Both the position numbers and the translations under genes were made by a program. The notes beneath the pieces were generated by a model. The model saw nothing but the letters and a program-made list of their open reading frames with translations, was not told the origin of the DNA and searched no databases. Below, piece after piece: positions 27,640-37,510 of a stretch of 64,000 nt of DNA. This stretch comes from UBA2450 sp045132035 (GTDB lineage: Bacteria > Bacillota_I > Bacilli_A > RFN20 > CAG-826). The stretch lies in assembly GCA_045132035.1 (NCBI GenBank), contig JBGURM010000092.1:1-64000 (forward strand). Direction: 5' to 3'. How positions within the stretch are numbered: the stretch's first letter is position 1; each line of letters starts with the position of its first letter.

Positions 27640-27696
27640 TCAAAAAGGAAGTAGCGCTAGGCCAGAGTCATTAGCTCCTACGTCCTACTTCCTACA
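27640..27696 (-). ncRNA. Candidate small RNA, repeat copy 3
   Basis: Same design: TATAGT upstream, nine-base outer stem AGGAAGTAG/CTACTTCCT and a T5 tail. The inner sequence is GGAGC TA ATG ACT CTG GCC TAG. The change TAGAG to TAGCG breaks the inner hairpin of copy 2 but leaves the short frame intact. The upstream spacer is more diverged than in copies 1 and 2. Confidence 0.5.
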
Positions 27697-27843
27697 TTTA
27701 CTATAGCAATAATCAAGCCTATCTTAAAGAAGTTTTATATGCACAAATGGAACAATAATTACTTTTTTCTTTTATCATATTAAATATTAATATAAATTAT
27801 CTATATCAATTCCTTTTGAAGATTGGACACTTAAGGAGAAGTT

Positions 27844-28308
27844 ATGAAAACATTAATCATGCTAAGCGCTGTCCCAGCAGCGGGTAAATCTACTTGGGCA
27901 AAAAAATATCAAGAAACTCACCCAAATACTTATATCGTAAGTAGCGATGACGTGAGAATTGAAGTCTGCGGTAATTATCGTGACCACTCTAGACAAGCTG
28001 AAGTATGGGCGCTATTTGAAAAAAGAATCCACGAATATGGAGCTATTGATAACGCGACTGTTATTCTTGATGCACTTAATGACGTCAACCCTGTGAGACT
28101 TAAATATCTCACCACCACTCCAGAATTTGATAAAAAAATCTTAGTGCTCTTCCCTTCAACTTTAGAAAAAAGTCAAAAATATAACGGGCAAAGAGATGAA
28201 GATGTTCAAGTTCCTCCAGACATCTTAATTGGCTTATATAATAAGTTTGAAGCACCAAGCCAAGAAGTCTTAGACCTAGTTGATGAAGTCATCGAAGTAA
28301 AATGGTAA
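27844..28308 (+). CDS. P-loop kinase-like protein (AAA_33 type)
   Basis: A 154-aa cytoplasmic protein. The Walker A is SAVPAAGKSTWA, in which the first Gly of GxxxxGKS is replaced by Ala. IVSSDDVRIEVCG (DD/R motif) and VILDALN match small kinases of the polynucleotide-kinase/zeta-toxin-like AAA_33 group. It starts after AAGGAG with 7-bp spacing and stands alone, ended by the hairpin at 28314-28350. The substrate is unknown; RNA/DNA ends or a small nucleotide are family possibilities. Confidence 0.75.
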   Translation: MKTLIMLSAVPAAGKSTWAKKYQETHPNTYIVSSDDVRIEVCGNYRDHSRQAEVWALFEKRIHEYGAIDNATVILDALNDVNPVRLKYLTTTPEFDKKILVLFPSTLEKSQKYNGQRDEDVQVPPDILIGLYNKFEAPSQEVLDLVDEVIEVKW

Positions 28309-28313
28309 TAATT

Positions 28314-28351
28314 AAATCATCTATTCAAATCGGATAGATGATTTTTTATAT
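28314..28351 (+). terminator. Terminator of the P-loop kinase gene
   Basis: Plus-strand AAATCATCTAT and ATAGATGATTT pair around TCAAATCGG and run into TTTT. Confidence 0.85.
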
Positions 28352-28354
28352 AAT

Positions 28355-28386
28355 AAAAACCTCCACTTAGTAGTAGAGGTTTTAGT
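28355..28386 (-). terminator. Terminator of the rpoBC operon
   Basis: Minus-strand AACCTC and GAGGTT pair around a short loop (with an extra TA/TG mismatch) and are followed by TTTTT, just after the rpoC stop codon. Confidence 0.8.
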
Positions 28387-28396
28387 CATAGTTTAA

Positions 28397-31300
28397 TTAA
28401 TGAGATTCTCCAGATTTTTGTTCAATCTTTTCGTGAATTTCATTAATGACACGGTCATGGTCTTCGACGTATCTATCTTTAACTTCATGCATTGTCTTTT
28501 CAACACTGAAATCCTTGAGGAGTTCGTTGTTTTCTGCTTCAGAGAGTAATCCTCTACCAGCAGGAATTAAGTGACCTGTGATGACGTTTTCTTTTAAGCC
28601 GTGTAAGTAATCGGTCTTACCTTTAATTGCAGCGTCAGTAAGAACTCTTGTAGTTTCTTGGAATGATGCGGCAGAAAGGAAGCTATCGGTTTCAAGAGCG
28701 GCTTTAGTAATACCTAAGATAAGAGGTGAGAAGACAGCAGGACGTTTACCGTTAATGATTGCTTCATTATTTTTCGCGGTAAATGTATTTAAGCTGACAC
28801 GTGTACCGGCAATCATGTCGGTGTCACCACCATCGATAACGAAGACTTTTCTTAACATTTGTCTAACGATAACTTCGATGTGTTTATCAGAAATACCGAT
28901 AGATTGAGAAGAATAGACTTTTTGAACTTCTTTAACGATGTATCTTTCAACAGTCTTGACGTCACTAACTTCGAGTAATTTCTTAGGATCAATAGCACCT
29001 TCAGTGATTTTACCACCACTGACAACTTTATCGCCCTTCTTGACACGGAGTCTAGCGCCAAAGGCGGTTGTGTAAACTTTTGGTTCAGTTTCAATATCGT
29101 TTTCAATAGTAACTAAGTAGCAACCATTTCTTTCTTCAATCTTAGTGACTTCACCACTAATTTCAGAAATGAGGGCTTCTCCTTTAGGAGTTCTAGCTTC
29201 AAAGAGTTCTTGAACACGAGGTAAACCTTGAGTAATATCGCTACCAGCAACACCACCAGTGTGGAAGGTTCTCATTGTTAATTGAGTACCTGGTTCACCG
29301 ATGGATTGAGCAGCCATAATACCAACAGCTTCACCAACTTGAACTGTTCTACCTGTAGCAAGGTTACGTCCATAACAGTGGACACAGACACCATCTTTAG
29401 TTTCACAACCAAATAAGCTTCTGATTTCCACTTCAGTAATTCCACAGTCAACGATTTCTTTTGCAGATTCTTCGTTAATCATGGTGTTACCTTGAACGAT
29501 AACTTCACCAGTATTTGGATTAATGATATCGTTAAGGGCAAATCTACCGACTAAGCGGTCGAATAATTTGACAATAACAGCGTTTTTAGAGGTATCTCTA
29601 ATTTCTCTAACAACAAAGCCGTGGTCTGTTCCACAATCGACTTCTCTAACGATAACGTCTTGAGAAACGTCAACAAGTCTTCTTGTTAAGTAACCAGAGT
29701 CAGCGGTCTTCAAAGCAGTATCAGTACCACCTTTACGAGCACCGTGGGTCGCAATAAAGAATTCAGAAACGGTCATACCTTCACGGAAACAACGTTTAAC
29801 TGGTAATTCAATTTCACCACCAGAGGTGTTACCCATAAGACCTCTCATACCTGCTAATTGGGTAATATTGGAGATGTTACCACGAGCACCACTATCACTC
29901 ATCATGAAGATTGGGTTACGTGTATCTCTTTGTACTTGTTCAGAAAGACGATCTCTAACGAGTCTAGTAACGTTATTCCAAACAGCAACAACGCTATTAT
30001 GTCTTTCTTTATCAGTTAACATACCAAGTTCGTACATTTCTTCGATTTCAGCAACTTTCTTGTCACCGTCTTCTAAGATTTGTTCCTTACCTTCAACCAT
30101 GTGGATGTCATCTAAGGAGATGGTAAATCCAGCAACAGTCGCGTATTTGAAGCCTTGGTCTTTCATCTTATCAAGAACTGCACTGGTCTTTGGATTACCT
30201 TTACGGTCATAACGTTGGAAGATTTCATTAATAATCTTTCCTAAGTCACTCTTCTTGATAGGAGCTCTAACTGGTTGAGAAGCAATATAACTTCTCACAT
30301 CTGTTCCAACTGGAACAAAGTATTCCGCTAAGTCACCCGCAATATTTTGTGAGTTAACAGCGTTTAAATATGGGAAATCACTTGGGAAGATTTGGTTGAA
30401 GATCATCTTACCAACAGAGGTAATGAGATAGCTTCTATTCATTTCTTCAGTGAATCCCTTCTTCATAAGCGCACGGCCTAAGATGGCAATACGGTTATGT
30501 AAGTGGATTTGTTTTGTTTGATAAGCAAGTAAAACATCATCAACACTTCTGAAGACTTTACCTTCACTAGCGGCGTAGAGTTCTAACTCTTCAGCGTATT
30601 CTGGATTTTCTTTTCTGATTGCATCAGCTTTCTTTAAGAAATCTTCTTTAGTGTTTTCAAGTGTTAAGTAGTAGTTACCAATAACCATGTCTTGAGATGG
30701 AGTAACGATTGGTTTTCCATCTTTTGGACCTAAGATGTTATTACTAGCAAGCATTAAGTGTAAAGCTTCTTCTTGAGCGGCTTTACTTAGTGGCACGTGA
30801 ACCGCCATTTGGTCACCATCGAAGTCAGCGTTAAATCCGGTACAGACAAGTGGGTGTAAACGGATGGCACGACCATCAACTAAGCATGGTTGGAAGGCTT
30901 GGATACCAAGTCTATGTAATGTTGGAGCACGGTTAAGTAACACTGGGTGTTTACCAATGATTTCTTCGACGATATCAAGAACTTCTGGTTCATATCTATC
31001 GATAATCTTGTCGGCTTGCTTATGCGCGTTCGCGATACCTCTTTTTAATAATTCACAGGCGATAAATGGTCTGAGGAGTTGGACTGCCATTTCTCTTGGT
31101 AAACCACATTGATACATCTTTAAGAATGGACCAACCGCGATAACGGAACGACCAGAATAGTCGACACGTTTACCTAGTAAGTTTTGTCTAAATCTACCTT
31201 GTTTACCTTTTAAGCCACTGGATAATGATTTAAGAGGTCTTCCTCCTGGGCCAGTAACTGGTTTATTTCTTCTACCATTATCAATTAAAGCGTCAACTGC

Positions 31301-32302
31301 TTCTTGAAGCATACGTTTTTCATTGAAAAGAAGAACAGCAGGAGAATTCATATCGATTAATTTCTTTAAACGGTTGTTACGAGAAATAACACGACGATAT
31401 AAATCATTTAAATCGGAGGTAGCAAATCTACCGCCATCGAGTTGAAGCATTGGTCTTAAATCTGGTGGAATAACTGGAATAACATCGAGTACCATCCATT
31501 CAGGTTTGTTGTCACTATGACGGAAAGCTTCAATAACTTCAAGTCTCTTAGTGAGTTTAGTTCTATTTAAAGCAGAGGTGCCTTTCATCTTTTTATTGAT
31601 TTCTTCGGCTTCTTTGTCTAAATCGATGTCAGCGAGTAATTTCTTAATCGCTGCTGCACCTTCGGAGAACTCTGCTCCGGTGTGCTTTTTAATGAAATTG
31701 TAGTTGGTTTCAAAGTCAAAGACTTCACTACGATTTTCAAGTCTAGCAATGAGTTCATCCGCTTTTAAATAGTCATCGCTACCTTCTTCTAATCTACCCT
31801 TAATCTCATTAAGGACAGGGATGAAAGCTTCACGACCATTCTTTTCGTTGATGAATTCAGATTTATAAAGAATTTCACTATCACCTGGGTTTAAGCAGAT
31901 GTGAGCAGCGTAATAAGCAACTTCTTCTAAGTGTTTTGGAGAAACATCAAGAAGTAAGCCGATTCTTGAAGGAATACCTTTTAAATACCAAATATGTGTA
32001 CATGGAGAAGCGAGTTCAATATGACCCATTCTTTCTCTACGGACTTCTTTGGAGATAACTTCAACGCCACACTTTTCACAGACGACACCAGAATATCTAA
32101 TTTTCTTGTATCTTCCACAGTGACATTCATAGTCCTTACTAGGACCAAAGATTTTTTCGCAGTATAAACCTTGCATTTCAGGTTTTTGGCTACGATAGTT
32201 AATGGTTTCTGGTTTTAAAACTTCACCATGAGACCATTTTCTAATTGTTTCTGGGGAGGCTAAGCCAACTTTAATCGCAGATAACTTTTTTACGTCAAAC
32301 AT
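28397..32302 (-). CDS. rpoC: RNA polymerase subunit beta'
   Basis: A 1301-aa catalytic subunit. The N-terminal zinc module (CHCGR..CEKCG), the NADFDGDQMAVH metal-binding loop of the active site, the bridge-helix/trigger-loop region (GARKGGTDTALKTADSGYLTRRL) and the second zinc site (CETKDGVCVHCYG) are intact. Length is like that of other Firmicutes without a large insert. It lies 13 bp after rpoB. Confidence 0.98.
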   Translation of the reverse strand: MFDVKKLSAIKVGLASPETIRKWSHGEVLKPETINYRSQKPEMQGLYCEKIFGPSKDYECHCGRYKKIRYSGVVCEKCGVEVISKEVRRERMGHIELASPCTHIWYLKGIPSRIGLLLDVSPKHLEEVAYYAAHICLNPGDSEILYKSEFINEKNGREAFIPVLNEIKGRLEEGSDDYLKADELIARLENRSEVFDFETNYNFIKKHTGAEFSEGAAAIKKLLADIDLDKEAEEINKKMKGTSALNRTKLTKRLEVIEAFRHSDNKPEWMVLDVIPVIPPDLRPMLQLDGGRFATSDLNDLYRRVISRNNRLKKLIDMNSPAVLLFNEKRMLQEAVDALIDNGRRNKPVTGPGGRPLKSLSSGLKGKQGRFRQNLLGKRVDYSGRSVIAVGPFLKMYQCGLPREMAVQLLRPFIACELLKRGIANAHKQADKIIDRYEPEVLDIVEEIIGKHPVLLNRAPTLHRLGIQAFQPCLVDGRAIRLHPLVCTGFNADFDGDQMAVHVPLSKAAQEEALHLMLASNNILGPKDGKPIVTPSQDMVIGNYYLTLENTKEDFLKKADAIRKENPEYAEELELYAASEGKVFRSVDDVLLAYQTKQIHLHNRIAILGRALMKKGFTEEMNRSYLITSVGKMIFNQIFPSDFPYLNAVNSQNIAGDLAEYFVPVGTDVRSYIASQPVRAPIKKSDLGKIINEIFQRYDRKGNPKTSAVLDKMKDQGFKYATVAGFTISLDDIHMVEGKEQILEDGDKKVAEIEEMYELGMLTDKERHNSVVAVWNNVTRLVRDRLSEQVQRDTRNPIFMMSDSGARGNISNITQLAGMRGLMGNTSGGEIELPVKRCFREGMTVSEFFIATHGARKGGTDTALKTADSGYLTRRLVDVSQDVIVREVDCGTDHGFVVREIRDTSKNAVIVKLFDRLVGRFALNDIINPNTGEVIVQGNTMINEESAKEIVDCGITEVEIRSLFGCETKDGVCVHCYGRNLATGRTVQVGEAVGIMAAQSIGEPGTQLTMRTFHTGGVAGSDITQGLPRVQELFEARTPKGEALISEISGEVTKIEERNGCYLVTIENDIETEPKVYTTAFGARLRVKKGDKVVSGGKITEGAIDPKKLLEVSDVKTVERYIVKEVQKVYSSQSIGISDKHIEVIVRQMLRKVFVIDGGDTDMIAGTRVSLNTFTAKNNEAIINGKRPAVFSPLILGITKAALETDSFLSAASFQETTRVLTDAAIKGKTDYLHGLKENVITGHLIPAGRGLLSEAENNELLKDFSVEKTMHEVKDRYVEDHDRVINEIHEKIEQKSGESH

Positions 32303-32315
32303 TGTTTAATCCTCC

Positions 32316-35300
32316 TTATTCTTTACTATCGACAACAGGAGTCATAGAGACTTCTTCGTCAATACCAGTTTGGACAGTTCCACTTTCTTCACCAACAAGG
32401 TTACGTAAAGAAGTATTGATTCTTCTTTCTTCCTTATCAGCTTCTTTTGCAAGAGCGTCCATATCAATGCTATTACCTTCGTTATCAAGGAGTTGAACAT
32501 CCATTGATAAGGATTGTAATTCTTTAACTAAAACCTTGAAGGCTTCTGGAATACCAGCTTTTGGAAGTGGTTGATTCTTAATAATTGCCTCGTAGGTCTT
32601 TCTTCTACCGACACGGTCATCAGATTTAACAGTGATAATTTCTTGTAAGATGTGGGCAGCGCCATAAGCTTCAAGAGCCCAAACTTCCATTTCACCAAAT
32701 CTTTGACCACCATTTTGGGCCTTACCACCAAGAGGTTGTTGTGTAACAAGTGAATATGGACCTGTCGCACGGGCGTGTAATTTGTCATCGACCATGTGGA
32801 CAAGTTTAATCATGTACATAACGCCAACAGTGATTCTTTCATCAAATGGATCACCAGTACGGCCATCATATAAGATGGTCTTACCATCTTTAGCCATGCC
32901 AGCTTTTTCCATCATCTCGAAGATTTCTTCGTTAGTAATGCCATCAAATACTGGGGTAGCAATCTTATAGCCAAGTTTCTTTAAAGCCATACCTAAGTGG
33001 ACTTCAAGAATTTGACCGATGTTCATACGGGAAGGAACACCGAGTGGGTTGAGCATGATGTCAACAGGTGTGCCATCTGGTAAGAATGGCATATCGGCTT
33101 CTGGTAAGATACGGGAAATAACACCCTTATTACCGTGACGACCAGACATCTTGTCACCTTCAGAGATCTTTCTCTTTTGAACAATATAAACGGTAACGAT
33201 TTCATTAACTCCTGGTGGGAGAATGTTATCTTTAGCCTTTTCTTCTCTTTTACGAATCTTCACATCGAGAACAATACCTGCTCCACCATGTGGGACACGT
33301 AAGGAGGCATCTTTACCTTCGTTGGTCTTTTCTCCGAAGATCGCCATTAAGAGTTTTTCTTCAGGAGTTGGTTCTGTTTGTCCTCTTGGAGTGACTTTAC
33401 CAACTAAGATATCGCCTTCTTTAACTTCAGTACCAACAACGACGATACCGCGACTATCTAAGCGAGCCTTAGCTTCAGTTGAAACATTTGGTACATCAGC
33501 GGTGATTTCTTCATCACCTAATTTTGGAATGCTTCTACATTCGCAATCATATTTTTCAATATGAATAGTTGTATAGACGTCATCTTTCACGAGTCTTTCA
33601 CTCATGATGACCGCGTCTTCATAGTTATATCCGTTCCAGGACATGAAGGCAATGGTCACGTTTTGACCTAAAGCAAGGTCTCCGTTTTCCATAGCAGGAC
33701 CATCAGCGATGATTTGTCCTTTCTTCACTTTGTCACCAACTTTGACGATGGAGACTTGGTTGATACATGTTCCTTGGTTAGAACGTTCAAATTTTTGTAA
33801 ATGATATGTGACTGGTTCACTCTTACCTTTTTCTAAGATTTCGATTGTTTTGCAATCAGTGTAAGTGACAACACCATCATTAGCAGCAACAACCGCTAAA
33901 CCTGAGTCACGAGCAACTTGGTGTTCAAGTCCAGTTCCCACTAAAGGAGCGTGTGGTCTAAGTAATGGAAGGGCTTGACGTTGCATGTTGGAACCCATAA
34001 GAGCACGCATAGTATCATCGTTTTCAAGGAATGGAATGCTACCAGCGGCAATCGAAACAATTTGTTTTGGGCTGACGTCGACAAAGTCGACATCTTCTTT
34101 CTTAGCTAAGATGTTTTCGCCATGATGTCTAGCAACAACCACTTCATCAAGAATTTCGCCATTCTCTCCTAAGTTGATGTTTGCTTCAGCGATAATATAA
34201 TCCCATTCTTCATCCGCGGTTAAATAAACACTATCTTCAGCTTTTGAGAGAACTGTACATGTTTTCTTGTCAACTGGACGATATGGAGTCTCTATAAATC
34301 CATATTTATTTACTTTCGCGTATGAGGCTAAGTTGTTAATAAGACCGATGTTTTGACCTTCAGGTGTTTCAATTGGACAAATACGTCCATAGTGAGAAAC
34401 GTGAACGTCACGAACTTCAGTACTCGCGCGGTCTCTAGTTAATCCACCAGGACCTAAGGCTGATAATCTTCTCTTATTGGTAAGTTCAGAAAGTGGATTG
34501 GTTTGATCCATGAATTGAGATAATTGTGAACTTGCGAAGAATTCTCTAATTGAGGCAACAAGAGGACGTGGGTTGATTAAGGCTTTTGGTTTGACATTAC
34601 CTAAATCAGAAATTGACATCTTTTGTTGGACAGTTTTGAGCATCTTAGCTAAACCAACACGGAATTGGTTTTGGATAAGTTCTCCAACACATCTCACTCT
34701 TCTATTACCTAAGTGGTCGATATCATCAGTGTCACCGAAACCATCCATGACGTTAAGGAAGTATGAAAATACTGCGATAATATCACAAATGTTTACATAA
34801 GTAGATGTATTGTGTAAGTCAGTACCGATAATAACGGAAACTTTCTTATCTTTATCGTTGTTATAAACTTTAACAATATTGACTCTGCCATTATCGTTAA
34901 GTCTTTCGTTGATTTTAACTTTCTTGAGGTGAGCGCCTTGTTCGAAGAATTCTTCATTTCTTAAAGCTTCAACATCTTCAACAGATAATTGATGTCCTTT
35001 AGGGAATCTCACTTCTCCTTCAGCAGAGATTAAGTTTTCAGCAAGAGTTCTACCTGGTAAACGATTGTAGATACCAAGTTTCTTGATGAATTTATATCTA
35101 CCTGCTCTACCAAGGTCATATCTCTTCTCATCAAAGAATCTTTGGACTAAGAAGTTGATTGTACCTTCTTCTGTAACTGGTTCGCCTGGTTTCATCTTTT
35201 TGAAGATATCCACTAAAGCGGCCTTGCAGGATTTGACTTTGGCTTCTTCTTTCTCAAGAGTGTTGTGTAAAGCGAAATTGCTACCAAAGAGTTTTTCAAT

Positions 35301-35918
35301 ATCTTCACTTGTTTCTAAGCCTAACGCTCTTAAAAGTGTTGTTGCGTGGATTTTTCTTTGTCTATCAATACGGACAGATAATAAATCTTTTGCATCACTT
35401 TCAAATTGTAACCATGTACCTCTTCCTGGAATTAAGTCAGCTTCATAAATATATTTGCCGGCTTTAAATTCTTTAGAAAGGTAAGCACCTGGAGATCTAA
35501 CAAGTTGAGAAACGATAACTCTTTCCGCTCCGTTAACGATGAATGTTCCACTATTTGTCATAAGTGGGAGATCACCCATGAAAACTTCGCTTTCTTGGAT
35601 TTCGCCTGTTTCTTTATGAATTAAACGTACGGTGATGTACATTGGTACGTTATATGTTAAGTCTTTTTCTTTGCATTCAAGATAGGAATGCTTTGGTTCA
35701 CCTAATCTAATTGAAATGTATTCGATAGTTAATGTACCGATATAGTTTTCAATAGGGAATGATTCTCTGAAGACTTCATCTAATCCTTTTTCTAAGAATT
35801 CAGCGTAACTCTTAGTTTGGATTTCCACTAAATTTGGAAGAGGAAGATCACCAGAAATCTTGGAGTAATCATAACGGTGATTATTGATTTGTCTAAGATC
35901 AGTAATATTTCTTGACAT
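32316..35918 (-). CDS. rpoB: RNA polymerase subunit beta
   Basis: A 1200-aa subunit. The rifampicin pocket (SQLSQFMDQTNPLSELTNKRR, rif-sensitive-type residues as far as can be read), GRICPIETPEGQNIGL, the KSGARGNKG-like loop (KMSGRHGNKGVISRI) and the C-terminal GGKAQNGGQRFGEMEVWALEAYGA are present. It is preceded by the methyltransferase gene with a 30-bp gap and followed by rpoC. Confidence 0.98.
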   Translation of the reverse strand: MSRNITDLRQINNHRYDYSKISGDLPLPNLVEIQTKSYAEFLEKGLDEVFRESFPIENYIGTLTIEYISIRLGEPKHSYLECKEKDLTYNVPMYITVRLIHKETGEIQESEVFMGDLPLMTNSGTFIVNGAERVIVSQLVRSPGAYLSKEFKAGKYIYEADLIPGRGTWLQFESDAKDLLSVRIDRQRKIHATTLLRALGLETSEDIEKLFGSNFALHNTLEKEEAKVKSCKAALVDIFKKMKPGEPVTEEGTINFLVQRFFDEKRYDLGRAGRYKFIKKLGIYNRLPGRTLAENLISAEGEVRFPKGHQLSVEDVEALRNEEFFEQGAHLKKVKINERLNDNGRVNIVKVYNNDKDKKVSVIIGTDLHNTSTYVNICDIIAVFSYFLNVMDGFGDTDDIDHLGNRRVRCVGELIQNQFRVGLAKMLKTVQQKMSISDLGNVKPKALINPRPLVASIREFFASSQLSQFMDQTNPLSELTNKRRLSALGPGGLTRDRASTEVRDVHVSHYGRICPIETPEGQNIGLINNLASYAKVNKYGFIETPYRPVDKKTCTVLSKAEDSVYLTADEEWDYIIAEANINLGENGEILDEVVVARHHGENILAKKEDVDFVDVSPKQIVSIAAGSIPFLENDDTMRALMGSNMQRQALPLLRPHAPLVGTGLEHQVARDSGLAVVAANDGVVTYTDCKTIEILEKGKSEPVTYHLQKFERSNQGTCINQVSIVKVGDKVKKGQIIADGPAMENGDLALGQNVTIAFMSWNGYNYEDAVIMSERLVKDDVYTTIHIEKYDCECRSIPKLGDEEITADVPNVSTEAKARLDSRGIVVVGTEVKEGDILVGKVTPRGQTEPTPEEKLLMAIFGEKTNEGKDASLRVPHGGAGIVLDVKIRKREEKAKDNILPPGVNEIVTVYIVQKRKISEGDKMSGRHGNKGVISRILPEADMPFLPDGTPVDIMLNPLGVPSRMNIGQILEVHLGMALKKLGYKIATPVFDGITNEEIFEMMEKAGMAKDGKTILYDGRTGDPFDERITVGVMYMIKLVHMVDDKLHARATGPYSLVTQQPLGGKAQNGGQRFGEMEVWALEAYGAAHILQEIITVKSDDRVGRRKTYEAIIKNQPLPKAGIPEAFKVLVKELQSLSMDVQLLDNEGNSIDMDALAKEADKEERRINTSLRNLVGEESGTVQTGIDEEVSMTPVVDSKE

Positions 35919-35948
35919 TCTAATGGCTCCTTTTTCTATAAAAATGTT

Positions 35949-36551
35949 CTAGTTCACTTTTGTGGCTTTAATTATCCAATAGCCTTTTTCTTTATGAAGC
36001 ACGGAAACGTTTTCAAATACTGTTTCGAGATATTTGAAAGCGCTCTCTGCTCCTTGCTTTTTTCTAATGACCACATATAGCGAACCGCCATCAATTAAGT
36101 ATTGTCTGCTCCCGGAATACATTGAGTAGGTAACAACTTTACCAGCTCGTATTGGAGGATTGACAACAATTGAATCATATGGTCCTTCAATCTTTTCGAA
36201 GATGTCACTATGAAGGAAGGTGACTCGATTATTTAAATTCAGACGTTCCCCGCTCTTTGACGCTAGAGCGAGTGCGCGCGAATTAATATCAGCGAGATCA
36301 ACTCTCGCTTCTTTCGATTCTTGAGCAATAGTTAGACCAATCGGTCCATAACCACACCCTAAATCAAGGATTCTTCCGGATAAACCAAGGGGAAGTAATG
36401 CCTTCAAAAAGATAAAACTCCCCTCATCAATCCGTGATTTTGAAAATACTCCATTGTCGGTGTAATAGGTATACGTTTTACCGAAAAGTGTGAAACTAAT
36501 TTCCCTAATATGAGAAGTAATTTCTGGATTCTCGTCAAAATAATGACTCAT
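35949..36551 (-). CDS. RsmC-like class I SAM methyltransferase
   Basis: A 200-aa protein with the SAM motif ILDLGCGYGPIG and the catalytic-type motif VVNPPIRAG, as in RsmC/YbxB enzymes that methylate guanine N2 in 16S rRNA. It starts FDENPEITSHIREI, conserved in the Bacillus protein located in the same place between rplL and rpoB. ATG 36551 is preferred over GTG 36557 because GAGGTG is correctly spaced for it. Confidence 0.9.
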   Translation of the reverse strand: MSHYFDENPEITSHIREISFTLFGKTYTYYTDNGVFSKSRIDEGSFIFLKALLPLGLSGRILDLGCGYGPIGLTIAQESKEARVDLADINSRALALASKSGERLNLNNRVTFLHSDIFEKIEGPYDSIVVNPPIRAGKVVTYSMYSGSRQYLIDGGSLYVVIRKKQGAESAFKYLETVFENVSVLHKEKGYWIIKATKVN

Positions 36552-36586
36552 TGACACCTCAGAGTATATAAGATAGGAACGCTAAC

Positions 36587-36961
36587 TTATTTAATTTCGC
36601 ATTCAGCGCCAGCGGCTTCAAGAGCTTTCTTGTGTTCTTCAGCTTCAACTGGTGAAATGTGTTCTTTAACAGCAACTGGAGCAGCGTCGACTAATTTCTT
36701 TGCATCCATTAAGCCTAAGCCAGTAATTGCTTGAACTGCTTTGATAACTTGGACTTTGGAAGCACCAACAGACTTAATGAATAAGCTGACTTCGCTTGGT
36801 CCTTTTGCTTCTTCTTCTTCAGCTGGGGCAGCAGCGACTGCAACAGGTGCAGCAGCAGTGACACCAAATTCTTCTTCAATAGCTTTGACTAATTCGTTTA
36901 ATTCGAGAACAGTCATTTCTTTTAAGCTAGCAATGATTTCTTCATTTGTTAATTTAGCCAT
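36587..36961 (-). CDS. rplL: 50S ribosomal protein L7/L12
   Basis: A 124-aa stalk protein: N-terminal dimerisation helix (LTNEEIIASLKEMTVLELNEL), Ala-rich hinge (about 35-50) and a factor-binding C-terminal domain (KSVGASKVQVIKAVQAITGLGLMDAKKLVD). It is cotranscribed with rplJ, 25 bp apart, and recruits EF-Tu and EF-G. Confidence 0.98.
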   Translation of the reverse strand: MAKLTNEEIIASLKEMTVLELNELVKAIEEEFGVTAAAPVAVAAAPAEEEEAKGPSEVSLFIKSVGASKVQVIKAVQAITGLGLMDAKKLVDAAPVAVKEHISPVEAEEHKKALEAAGAECEIK

Positions 36962-36985
36962 TTTTAATTTCCTCCTTAATTGGCA

Positions 36986-37471
36986 TTATTTATCCGCAAC
37001 AGCCTTAACTGTACAGGCAAATTGACGGACAGGTGCTTGTAAGCACGATAGTAACATGGCAAGCATGCCCTCTTTGTTTGGAAGTTTGGAAACTTCTAAG
37101 ACTGCGTTTTTATCAGCATATTTTCCTTCGAAGACACCACCCTTAATTTTCAAAGAGTCACCATATCTTTTTGCGTATTTAGCGAGAACTTTAGCTCCAC
37201 CACTAACATCTTCAGAGAAGAAGATAGCGTTAGGACCTTCAAGAATTTGCTTTAAGTCTGTATAACCAAGTTCATCAGCTGCTCTTTCAACTAAAGAATT
37301 CTTGTAAACGTTCATAGTAGCGTGTTCGGCTGCTAAAGCACGTCTTAATTCTTGAGTCTTAGCAACGGTTAATCCGCGGTATTCTGCAACGATAATTCCA
37401 GAACTTGCTTGAGCTTTGCTAACGATCTCTTTAACGACTTCTTGTTTTGCGCTTAAGACATCTTTGTTCAT
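36986..37471 (-). CDS. rplJ: 50S ribosomal protein L10
   Basis: A 161-aa stalk base protein that binds L7/L12 dimers. The N-terminal AKQEVVKEIVSKAQASSGIIVAEYRGL-type fold and the C-terminal L12-binding helix are present. It is translated from GGAGG just downstream of an L10-leader RNA, through which the L10-L12 complex represses its own operon. Confidence 0.98.
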   Translation of the reverse strand: MNKDVLSAKQEVVKEIVSKAQASSGIIVAEYRGLTVAKTQELRRALAAEHATMNVYKNSLVERAADELGYTDLKQILEGPNAIFFSEDVSGGAKVLAKYAKRYGDSLKIKGGVFEGKYADKNAVLEVSKLPNKEGMLAMLLSCLQAPVRQFACTVKAVADK

Positions 37472-37510
37472 GTTTTCTTGACCTCCTTTTCAATTTGTTT
37501 GGTTTTTTGA

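Larger units (their letters stand above)
27421..27715. repeat. Three tandem ~108-bp units
   Basis: Three direct copies, starting at about 27431, 27538 and 27646, fill most of the 430-bp gap between two plus-strand genes. Each has a ~48-bp highly conserved hairpin core (over 85% identical by eye) plus an AT-rich spacer with conserved promoter-like sequence. On the minus strand each core is followed by T5-T6. The remaining 27716-27843 shows nothing beyond AT-rich DNA and a plausible plus-strand promoter region for the next gene. Confidence 0.9.

Noticed and set aside
27421..27715. CRISPR array
   Set aside because: Only three units; the repeated part is long (~48 bp) and the spacers are themselves similar between copies 1 and 2, which CRISPR spacers are not.
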